Shown in pieces: positions 9,860 through 19,500 of a stretch of DNA of 29,702 nucleotides (within the stretch, counting starts at the first letter, position 1; each line of letters starts with the position of its first letter). The position numbers and the translations under genes were made by a program. Location of the stretch: positions 221,779-251,480 of the forward strand of contig WELA01010452.1 of assembly GCA_009602735.1 (NCBI GenBank), written 5' to 3'. A model generated the notes under the pieces. The model searched no databases. It was not told the origin of the DNA and was given only the letters and a program-made list of their open reading frames with translations. Source of the DNA: Mesotaenium endlicherianum. Taxonomy: Eukaryota > Streptophyta > Zygnematophyceae > Zygnematales > Mesotaeniaceae.

Positions 9860-11820
9860 GTGCTGTCGGACGGTGCCGCATCGAAGGTACCACCGCAAGC
9901 AACCGTGGTTGCAGGAAATTTGGAAGCAAATGTCGCCTGGTGGAAACGTTGGTGTACGTCTTCGTTAGTCCTCTCTACCATTGAGAGTGGATACAAGTTG
10001 GTGTGGAACACGCATACTGCACCTCCGCACCTCCGCATCACCAGCGCAACCATAAAGGTGTGGAGAAACACATACAATTTGCCCGTGAGTCAGTGGGGGA
10101 GCTAGTAGCCTCCGGGGCTGCCAAAGAGTGGACTCTCCCAGGTCTCCCACACTGCATATGCCCCTTGAACGTGGTCGAGGGCAAGAAGTTACGGTTAATT
10201 CATGACCAGCGCCACGTGAACAAAGCGTTGAAAAAAGTATAATTTAAGTATGAGGGGTTGGATAAGTTAGCCGATGTCGTGCACGTAGACGACTTTGTGT
10301 TTACCATTGACCTCAAGTCTGGCTATCATCACGTCAAGATGCACGAAGATGCACATACATTCTTGGGGTTTGAGCTGGATGAGAAGATTTACACTTTCAC
10401 ATGTCTCCCATTTGGGCTTGCGATCGCACCTTACGTATTCACACGAGTGGTGAAAGAGCTGGTGGGAAGGTGGAGGCAGATGGGGATACGAGTCATAGCA
10501 TATTTAGACAATTTTCTGGTGAGCTGTCCCAGTGAGGACGCCCACGCGCGAACAATGCGGCGGGTGTTCGGCAAACTTGCACTAGCAGGATTCGTGGTGA
10601 ATATGCAGAAGGCAGTAGTTAAGTGTTCCAAAATCACACAGTTCTTGGGCATTGTGATAGACACTCGTAAACTTTGGGTGCACATCGGCAAGACGCGCAA
10701 GGAAAAGCTCCTGCTAACACTCCTCCACGTTCGAGCTATGGCCCACAGGACCCGTAGCGTGCACATTAGAACAATAGCATCTTTAGCAGGTCAGCTTATT
10801 TCCATGAAGGTGGCTTTTGGGGGCACCGCGGGCATGTACACACGCCATATGTACACTGTTATCAACCAGGGGTTTACCTGGGATGACATGGTCCCCATGA
10901 CGGAAGGGCTGCTCCACGAGCTTGCTTTTTGGGAGGAGCACTTTGATAAGTTTAATGGTGCTCCCATTCGGGCCACCATGGCCCCTGATTTTGTCATGCA
11001 CATCGACACTAGCGTGACCACATGGGGCGCAGTACTGAGATCGGTGGCCTCAGGGCAGACGTGGGAATTGCTGGGCCCACTCCCCGCTGCTAGCATCAGA
11101 GGATCGTCAACATTAAGGGAGATACTTGCCGCTAAGGCAGCGTTGGATAAAGCCATCCAAGTGATAGGCGGGCGACAAGTGCTCTTGCGCGTCGACAGCC
11201 AAGCAATGTATTATGTTTTGAAAAAAGGCGGCTCGTCTAAGGCAGATTTAGCCGATGCTTGTGCTCAAGTATTTGGTATTAGTCTTAGACACCGGCTCAA
11301 CTTGTTCGTAGAGTGGATTCCTAGGGAATTGAATGCAGTGGCAGACGAGCTCTCTAAGCGGAAAGACTTGGACGATTTTTTCTTGCGATCGGAGGCTTTT
11401 CAAAGACTAGAAGCAGAGTGGGGGCCGCATTCGATCGATAGATTTGCCACAGCAAGCAACACGCGCCTGTCGAGGTTCAACTCTAGGTGGCTAGAGGTGG
11501 GCGCTGAGGCCATAAATGCCCTCACCGAGCACTTGGCAGGTGAAAACAACTATTGTTTTCCACCACCTCAGATGGTCGCTCCTGTAGTCGACCACGTGCT
11601 GCGATGCAAGGCCAACTGCACGCTAGTGATACTCCAGTGGCAATCAGCCAGCTGGTGGCCGCGGTTGCTAGATAGCGATGCGGAGTGGATAGATTGTGTG
11701 CAGGCAAGCATTCCGCTAGGCTATAGCTCCTCGATTTTGTTGCCTGGCACAGACAAGGCGGCGTTCGGGGGCAAGGGCATCCCTCTGTGCATGGTGCTAG
11801 CCTTACGCCTGGGTGTATGA
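9860..11820 (+). pseudogene. Retroelement reverse transcriptase-RNase H (pol), broken
   Basis: The N-terminal segment (NVAWWKRWC..ESGYKLVWNTHTAPPHLR) is in one frame to about 10050. The reading then continues in another frame (HIQFARESVGELVASGAAKEW, KLRLIHDQRHVNKAL) to an in-frame TAA at 10240-10242, after which the same frame is open to 11820. Reverse transcriptase motifs follow: FTIDLKSGYHHVKM with the first catalytic Asp, FTCLPFGLAIAPYVFT, and YLDN at 10501-10512, where family members have YLDD. RNase H follows with its four acidic residues in place: HIDTS, STLREILAAK, LRVDSQ and NAVADELS. The C-terminal WGPHSIDRFATASN..SRFNSRW and YCFPPPQMVAP segment is typical of DIRS-order pol. The Asp-to-Asn change, the stop and the frameshift make it non-functional. 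Confidence 0.88.
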
Positions 11821-11828
11821 GGTGTTGA

Positions 11829-13075
11829 GCAGAATATCGACTTTTTGAAAATCCGGCCTTACAAGCCTTGAAAGCCACGAGCGTGGACGTGTTGCTCCAC
11901 CCTATCGCGCCTACAAGTCTGCGTACCTACAACACTTCCTGGATGCGTTTTCAACGGTGGTGCAAAATGCATAAGTTGCAGGATCTTCCGGCGTCAGTCG
12001 AGGTGGTTAGGCTCTACTGCTTGTATCTCATCCAGGAGCGTGTCACCTGGTCTACATACCATTTGTCATCGGCTGCAATCTTTTGCGTGCATCAACTAGC
12101 GGAGCTACCTAGCCCCACATCGCACGACAAGATTAGTGCCCTTAGAAAAGCAGCGCAAAGGTGCTGCCCAGACCCAAGCACACCATGATGCCGGTCGCAC
12201 CCTGCACCCTCACTGCGATTTTTGAAAAGCACGCAGGGCCAGGTGCCACCGCCGCATTGCTCATGAAGGTGGCCGCGATGATGCTCATGTATAGTGCTTG
12301 TCTGCAATACTCAGATCTGGCCAAAACCAGAATTCAGGATCTCGACATCACGGGTGGTCCAAACATCACAGCCATTTACTTGCACCTCCCGTCCTCTAAG
12401 ACNNNNNNNNNNNNNNNNNNNNNNNNNNNNNNNNNNNNNNNNNNNNNNNNNNNNNNNNNNNNNNNNNNNNNNNNNNNNNNNNNNNNNNNNNNNNNNNNNN
12501 NNNNNNNNNNNNNNNNNNNNNNNNNNNNNNNNNNNNNNNNNNNNNNNNNNNNNNNNNNNNNNNNNNNNNNNNNNNNNNNNNNNNNNNNNNNNNNNNNNNN
12601 NNNNNNNNNNNNNNNNNNNNNNNNNNNNNNNNNNNNNNNNNNNNNNNNNNNNNNNNNNNNNNNNNNNNNNNNNNNNNNNNNNNNNNNNNNNNNNNNNNNN
12701 NNNNNNNNNNNNNNNNNNNNNNNNNNNNNNNNNNNNNNNNNNNNNNNNNNNNNNNNNNNNNNNNNNNNNNNNNNNNNNNNNNNNNNNNNNNNNNNNNNNN
12801 NNNNNNNNNNNNNNNNNNNNNNNNNNNNNNNNNNNNNNNNNNNNNNNNNNNNNNNNNNNNNNNNNNNNNNNNNNNNNNNNNNNNNNNNNNNNNNNNNNNN
12901 NNNNNNNNNNNNNNNNNNNNNNNNNNNNNNNNNNNNNNNNNNNNNNNNNNNNNNNNNNNNNNNNNNNNNNNNNNNNNNNNNNNNNNNNNNNNNNNNNNNN
13001 NNNNNNNNNNNNNNNNNNNNNNNNNAGACAGTGCGTATCAATGGCTTCTCGCCTTGGATTCAGATCTCTCTTAGT
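11829..13075 (+). pseudogene. Retroelement tyrosine recombinase, frameshifted and cut by the gap
   Basis: This enzyme would insert the element's circular DNA by site-specific recombination. The frame opens at 11829 after a TGA, with no ATG nearby. The N-terminal DNA-binding part reads LLHPIAPTSLRTYNTSWMRF and onward to about 12165. A frameshift then moves the reading to the frame of MMPVAPCTLTAIFEKHAG and MLMYSACLQYSDLAKTRIQDL. In this family the catalytic Arg sits in LRYSEL-type sequence; here it is Gln (CAA at 12305-12307). Bases 12403-13025 are unknown. Just after the gap a short open stretch, DSAYQWLLALD (13027-13059), resembles the end of DIRS recombinases (SDAYxxYL), but without a Tyr at the expected last position. 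That last match is weak. Confidence 0.78.
12403..13025. other. Assembly gap (623 N)
   Basis: Run of undetermined bases inside the recombinase gene of the retroelement. Any open frame drawn across it is meaningless. Confidence 0.99.
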
Positions 13076-13652
13076 AAGCTGTACAGGAGAGTTGGCCTCG
13101 TTTCCGAATGCCGAACTTGAGAGCAATGCCTAGCGTATGTACATGGAATGAGTTTACTGTTCAACGGTCAGTGCGATGGCACCGCCTACCCGGGAGTTAA
13201 CCACGTTGGTAGGACCTCGGTTAACCAAATCCACCGCCATCTCCCATCATCCCGAATCGCCATCCATCATAGGGATGTCATCTGGCCATTCATCTAGCAT
13301 ACCACACTTAGATGCATATCGAGGCAGTTCGCTGCTACCGAGTACGGAAGTCAGCTGGCTGTCAAAGAATGTGTCAGCAAGCTGACTTAAGGTGACCTCA
13401 GCCTGCTACTTCCGGCCAAGTCATTAAACTGATATTAAGTATAGAGTCCAGCAGACTGATTGTTAACTAGAGTTCAGCAGGCTGAACTTATTTAACTATA
13501 TTAAGTAAATGAATATTATATCAACCAATATACTGATTCATTACATAGCATTACCACGTAGTACGACCCGTAGGGGCCGCAACTTAGATGAGACCCAACA
13601 TCTTCGCTAACCACTAGACTAGCCTAGAAGTATCTTGTATGCTATTAATATT
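13076..13652. other. Element 3' region with inverted repeats and a tRNA-like box A
   Basis: Non-coding. It holds several short inverted repeats built on GTCAGC/GCTGAC and AGCAGGCTG: AAGTCAGCT (13348-13356) with AGCTGACTT (13380-13388), and AGTTCAGC-AG-GCTGAACT (13471-13488). On the minus strand from 13624 there is a tRNA-like start, TAGTCTAGTGG (13621-13611), close to the RNA polymerase III box A, with a weak box B-like GGGTCGTACTA at about 13569-13559. This may be a nested SINE or LTR fragment. Confidence 0.45.
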
Positions 13653-13732
13653 GCATACTACTACTCCTACTATTCTTTCTAATATCACCTTCTTTCTTTC
13701 GAAATCAGGCAATTTGAACACAAATTGTCAAA
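13653..13732 (+). repeat. Split direct repeat B1
   Basis: 80 bases matching B2 (14226-14305), with the last 68 identical by eye and two mismatches in the first 12. It ends with a small inverted repeat, CAATTTG-AACA-CAAATTG, then TCAAA. Seven bases (TTGAAGG) separate it from A2. Confidence 0.88.
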
Positions 13733-13739
13733 TTGAAGG

Positions 13740-13885
13740 TTTGCGACATGAAATGTCGCAAACCAAAGTTTGACAAGTGTTCAAATTTGATCAATTTCAC
13801 ACGTGTTGTGTCTCATTGACAAACGAAACCCTCATAAGGCTTCTCGTTGCAAAGAAGCCTCATTGCAGCAGGAAGGTAGTTGCTA
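13740..13885 (+). repeat. Split direct repeat A2
   Basis: 146 bases matching A1. Two substitutions, both at CpG in A1 (TCG to TCA, and ATCG to ATTG), and a hairpin loop of GAA instead of GAAA. It begins with the same 10-bp TTTGCGACAT inverted repeat. Confidence 0.9.
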
Positions 13886-14225
13886 CACATACCCACCTAC
13901 CCACCCCTCTAACCCTCCAATCCACTGGGAGAGGCACGAGGCGGGCAACGAAGTTGGTGCCAGCAATAGTCTCCGCCATGCACGATAGGGTGGTTGTTGT
14001 TTTGTTAGTGTTACAATATGTTTTGTCGATTAGTAGTAACCAACGGCGGCAATTCGACGAACAACCTCAACAGAGCAAGAATGCAGCTGCCAATCCTTAG
14101 TGTTGGTTAGGAGTTGGAATATAGTTGTTTTGACCTCTTTGTATTGTTGTCGATTAGTCAAGTACAAATAAGCGTAGCAGCATGTAGGAAAGGACTAGAC
14201 AAGAACGGATGACGTGCAATTTGTA
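13886..14225. other. Spacer between repeats A2 and B2
   Basis: 340 bases inside the right end of the element. It starts with a C-rich ACCCACCTACCCACCCC stretch. No coding content is supported. Confidence 0.5.
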
Positions 14226-14305
14226 GCATAATACTATTCCTACTATTCTTTCTAATATCACCTTCTTTCTTTCGAAATCAGGCAATTTGAACACAAATTG
14301 TCAAA
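14226..14305 (+). repeat. Split direct repeat B2 (right end of the element)
   Basis: Second copy of B. It ends in the CAATTTG/CAAATTG inverted repeat and TCAAA at 14301-14305, taken as the right terminus because similarity to B1 stops there. The flanking sequence continues CTTTAAGAG. Confidence 0.88.
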
Positions 14306-16524
14306 CTTTAAGAGATTCTAACTTAGGCGCGCTAGGCTAAACCAAAAGTTAGAGGTAATTTGGCCTGGTTGGCACTCCGCGTCAACTAAAGTCACGTGAA
14401 ACTTCGACTTCAAACTAACGGCCCTCATCATTTGTTGCTGTTTGTCAATTTGATGGTCACGCATTGCAAATGAATGGTTGTTTTTCGACCCAAAACATTA
14501 ACAAAACTACAAAAACTCATGACTATTTCACATGAGCGTGCCTGCAAAGACTTGGCGCATACTCATTCGTGCGTTGACAAAGAACTCACGGATAGTATCC
14601 TCCAGGTCACAGGTCCTGGCCTGCCGCTGAAGCGGAAAAGGGACGACTTGACTTGTTCATAATCTGCCATAAAGATAGAGAAATTATTGTGAGGCGCAAT
14701 ACTTGAAATCAGCAATGGGCTGAAACTCAGTTGCCCCTGGCTGTAGGTGTTGCGACTAGATCTCCTCCTTTGTGAGTTCAGATTCTTAACTGTAGCCTTA
14801 ATCTGCCTTGTCTTCAAAGTTGAGCTCTCTAGCGTCGTCAGAGTATGACTAATACTCTTCCACTACGTGTAGGCATGCGTTTCTGTTACTAAACCCGTTG
14901 TGTGATGCAATACCCGACCAACAAAATTTTTCACTCGAGCTAAGAGATCTCTTTAGAAATAGGGAGTTTGTATCAATTAGAGTGAGCACCACAAAATTGC
15001 ACACTATAAAGTGATAAAACTGAAGTATGGCCCAAAAGATTGCTGATAGCACTACAGTGGCTGATATACTAGAGTAGTCCTTGCATAAGAGGGCAAGTTG
15101 TGACTTTGCTCACCATAAGTAGGTCTGAAATGTGACGAGGAACCAGCTGGTATAGCCGGAATGCACTTCATTAAGACTCACAAATGAAACACCATCAAAT
15201 AGTAGAGATTTGAGTGTTGCCTTTATTTCACTCTGTAACTTACACAATGCCTCAAGCGGGTTACATCAGCAAACTTCTGAAAAGATAGTCGCTGGAGGCA
15301 ACCTACATTGAATATATTTTGAACAATACAGCTGGAATGCACTGTGTCTAGTCCCTCTCTAGGTTAAAGCTGAAGCAACAAAGCAAATTTTAACCCAAGC
15401 ACTATCATAGCTTAACATACAAAGGATCTAGCATATGATTGGTGGCCGAATCTCATCTTGGCCACGGCAGAATGGGTCTAATACGATACACATTTTTGAA
15501 TAGATCAAAGTCTTCAACTCCCTAATGCAAATACATGCCTAAAATTTCAGGTAATTTGGACAATTGTAGCTTCAGTAACTTGTAGCAGCAATATTCTTAT
15601 TGGTGATAGGTTTATACAGCAATTACAAAGCAAGAAATAGAAAGGAGTGAGCATGCAACTTAAAGAAGGCTAAGAAAGGTCCCCAGAAAGAAATTACGAG
15701 GTCATGGCATGGCCTACCCTAACAGTTACAATCTAATGAGAGACACTAATGATGTCGTGCACTTGTCCCTTCAAATCATATTGCAAATAGGCGGCAAGTG
15801 GTCGCGCTAGCCAACGGAAGGCTTCCTTCACCAAACGCCTATATTTCGCACGATACGAAACCAAATGACTCGAAACAAGTGCCATCCCATAGCCATCTCA
15901 ATCCTCTATGTTAGTGACTTAGAAATAGATACTGTATGTAATTCAAAGTTGAATGTAACTGTTTTGGGCGTCTGTGGGCGACTTCACACATTTAAGGGCA
16001 AATTGCAAAATGGACGCTTGCGAGCAAATAAACCATGACAACAAAAACCACACATGTGCATTCTTGGTCCTACAACACTTATTGCTAGATAACATAATCT
16101 TATGCAAGTAGACGATACTTAGTTAAGCGACATACATGAAGGTATAGTCTACTATTTGGCAGAAAAGTGCACCCTACGATGACCCTGTATTACATCTAGG
16201 CCAGCCCTTGATGTAGCGTGGTTATTTTTACACATCAGCTTGGAAGTGCATAACTGAAGAGCGAAGGATACTGGACGCAAATTGCAGGAGCAATTAAGTG
16301 ATCCAAGATCCCTACTAATTACTGCAACAATGAGGCATTTCATGGTGTAAGCTATTTACAAGTGTGTACCTAATCCATGATGCAACACGGTCTATTTGTA
16401 ACAAAAAGGCTACCTTAGTACTTCACCTCGATTATCTACTGGCACCTGAGATGACACGTGCGTGCTAAAGATTCCGTCGTAATTGTTTTGACAATTTAAA
16501 CGTGCGCATCGATTCCTCCTAGGA
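14306..16524. other. Intergenic region between the retroelement and the SH3P gene
   Basis: About 2.2 kb of AT-rich sequence with no supported gene on either strand. The right end probably contains the 3' untranslated region of the SH3P gene. I see no RNA gene or clear repeat. Confidence 0.55.
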
Positions 16525-19500
16525 CTACGACGTGGAGTTGCTCTCAATAATTTTACTGGCCGGCACTCGCTGTCGTTGCTCAACATACGCCGATGGAAAC
16601 CAGCCAGCCTGTCCCTTCACTTCTCCTTCAGACCAACCAGTCGGTAAGACCTGCAGAATTGCGGGTCAACAAGAAGGTGCAATCACAGAGTACCAATGTC
16701 AAGTGCAAAAGCTTACATTTCACTGCCGCCTCCTTAACTTTTATTACCCCAATAAATCACCTTAGAGTCTATGACCTCGATGCAGACAAATCTATTCTCT
16801 CCACCTACCTTTCCAAGCCACAGCGTGGTCCAACCCACACACATATCAGCACACTTTTCTCTAGTTGGATGAAAGCACCTCTTGGCACGTCTAGCCTGTG
16901 ACTAGCGTCACGATGCAACCACCCACAGAGGCAATAAGGAGTGTGTCGCAAGTTGCTCATCAAATGTGTTTCATTATGCGCACCTGTCGGACAACGACGT
17001 ACTCCCCCGGAACAAGTGTGAGCTCCCCTTCTTGCTCTGCATCAAATGCGTGCACAACCTGCAGAGCAAGACGCCATGCCTCAAGCTTAGAGAAGCGCAA
17101 GAAGATCCCTGCAAGCCAGGCACTTGGTCCCTCCGTACCATCTGACCCTTGGTCCCTCCGTACCATCCCACTCAACCAGTGATGGCTGCTTGGAGGATAT
17201 TGAAAAGTACATGGCAAACCTGCACACCAATTGCAAAGCTACAAAAATTTCCTTCCACTTGCATGCATTTCTAAACGCGACTCCGCTGAAACCATTGATG
17301 TGGCCAGCTGCATCCATCGACCTGACTGCTCAAAATGGTGGCCAGGAAAGGAAATGCGTGCACGTGCCCCACACTTTTGCATCCCAGAAGCCATGCGCTC
17401 TGATCCGAGAATCGAAAGTGAGGCGGGACGTCTCAAAGGCTCACCTCTGCAAGGAAGTAATTGGCTCTCTGGCTTGGAGGTGGTGGCTGCTTGGCGCTGG
17501 TGCCGTTGACTTTCTCGACCTCATCATACGAAGGTGGCGGTGGATCGTAGCCCCCTGCCGGAGGCACCGACTCGCTGGACTGCCTCTCAGCCACCATCTG
17601 CCATGCCGGCCACCACCGCAGAAGAGCACCCTTCAGAGGACAGACCCCCATCCCTACAAGGGGCCTTGACTGCAGCGACCGGACACCGGCATGGTGGTAC
17701 TGGCTGGCTATTGTAGTATTACTATATAAAAGTTTGACTACCTCACTCTCTTTGAGCATCGACGAGAGCCCTCTGCTACTCAGCAACACAAATAGCCAGG
17801 CATTGAAACTGCCAGGCTCTCATTGTTAGCACCAGTCTTAGCAAACGATGATGCGAAGGAAAGTGAAAAAAGGCAGCAGCAGCAGGGCAGTAGCAGGAAG
17901 ACGGTTTGCTGTTTTGCTCCGAGTTGCCAGAGAAAGAGTAGCCTCCATATGGTGCTGTACCTGGGCTTGAAGCTCGTCCAAAATCTCGGCTGCACGTTGA
18001 TGGAAGGTGCGCTCTGTTTCCACCTGCACCCAGCAAGAGGACAGGTGGCTTCAGGGCAATAGACGAAGTATTATCTTGCTGGTGCATCAACACAGCAGCC
18101 AAGGATACGGTGGTGACGGGGGGGGCATGCAGGCCAGGGCCCTGTTCACGATTCCTTCCCGTCCTTTTGTCCTAAAATATTTGGTGTGTAGAGTTATTAA
18201 GGTGGTCCATCTTACGCAACCCACAAATACACATGCCGCTCTCCATGGTAATCTGTATGACTACAAATTGAGGTTCTTAAACAGCACTACGGCAACTCAC
18301 TCTAGGACAATATAGGACACATGCGGACAAGATTGGGCAACACAGAAGGTTCCAAAAAACTCCACTATTTCTCCTGAACATCCCTTAACAGCCAGGATAG
18401 CCACCAAGCCCACATCATGCACAGTGAGCCCAAATCTGGTCCACTGAGCACCAGACTTGGACGTGAACCAGCAAGGAAAGGCTGAGGGGAAAAAAGGGCC
18501 TAGAAAAAAGGTTTTCTTTGCGTACCATGGCAATCAGCCTCTGCAGGGTAAGGCGCTGCTGCTGGGCCTGGACTGCAATCATGGCTGAGGCAGCCTCCTT
18601 GCCCAGAACAGCCATCTGAGTCGACAGCTCCTGCAGCTTCTGCTCTGCAGTCTGTAGCTTCACGGTGTTGTCCGCGGTCCCCGACCCATCCTTAGCCTTC
18701 GCTGTTCGCCTGCCTACTTCTGCCACCTGTCACACGAAGCTCCAACGCACCAGCGAAGATGAATTTTAACCACCTATTGTTTGAAGCAGCACCAGGTGTC
18801 CGAAGCTTAGGTTTGCTGGCAGGGATCTAGTACCATATCGATCTGCACAATCCTTTTCGACAGCATTGTATTCATGAAGTAACCCCCAAAAGCAGTGTTC
18901 ACCAAAACAGAGATACAGTCTTTCCATACGGCACTGGAGTAACAACGTGAAAATTCAATGGTGAGAGCCCTCAAGACGAGAATGAAATGTCCATACGTCC
19001 ATACACGAGGCTCCGAACTGACTTACAGCCAACAGCAGACATAATGAGTATACAAGCTAAGGTGCTCCAGGGACTGATATGAGGAAAGGAAAGGGCTCAA
19101 TAGTGGGGCGGAGCTCTTTAGTGTGGGGTGCAATAATTCCCCTAAGTGGTGACCCACGAACAATCCCTGACATTTCTTGATGCCACCAGAATGGACTTCC
19201 TTACTAGTGTGCTTCTTTTTAAAGTAGTCAAAACATTCAACTCCGGTTGACTTGGTAAATAGGGAAATGTACCAGTTCTCAAAAGAAGAGTCCCAGGGCT
19301 CAGCAAACGTGAACGTAACAGTCTCAGTGCTTCAAAAATATCACCGTGAAATCATGACTGCCCTACTGCTTGAAGAACTCATATTTTCAATAAAGAACCA
19401 GATAACCAGTCCAAGAGGGAAGACTCCCATGTCCTTCACGACAGCTTCATAATGTAAGGAGCACCCAGCTGTGGTGACTATCTGGAGGTTGGGACCTGAC

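Larger units (their letters stand above)
7683..14305 (+). mobile_element. DIRS-order tyrosine-recombinase retrotransposon (PAT/Ngaro-like), degenerate
   Basis: About 6.6 kb. In order: repeat A1 (7683-7829), gag-like ORFs with a CCHC zinc knuckle (7897-8831), reverse transcriptase-RNase H (about 9860-11820), tyrosine recombinase (11829 to about 13075, interrupted by the assembly gap), then B1 (13653-13732), A2 (13740-13885) and B2 (14226-14305). The A1 - genes - B1 - A2 - B2 layout is the split direct repeat organisation known for PAT and Ngaro elements. A recombinase in place of an integrase is the hallmark of the order. No long terminal repeats and no obvious target-site duplication are seen, as expected. 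This copy is dead: it has in-frame stops, frameshifts and substitutions at catalytic positions of both enzymes. It lies between genes and disrupts none that I can see. Confidence 0.85.

Noticed and set aside
12161..13136. Long ORFs spanning the assembly gap on both strands
   Set aside because: They are open only because unknown bases were translated as X.
13559..13624. A functional tRNA gene on the minus strand
   Set aside because: Box A is good but box B is poor and no cloverleaf or acceptor stem pairs. At most tRNA-derived.
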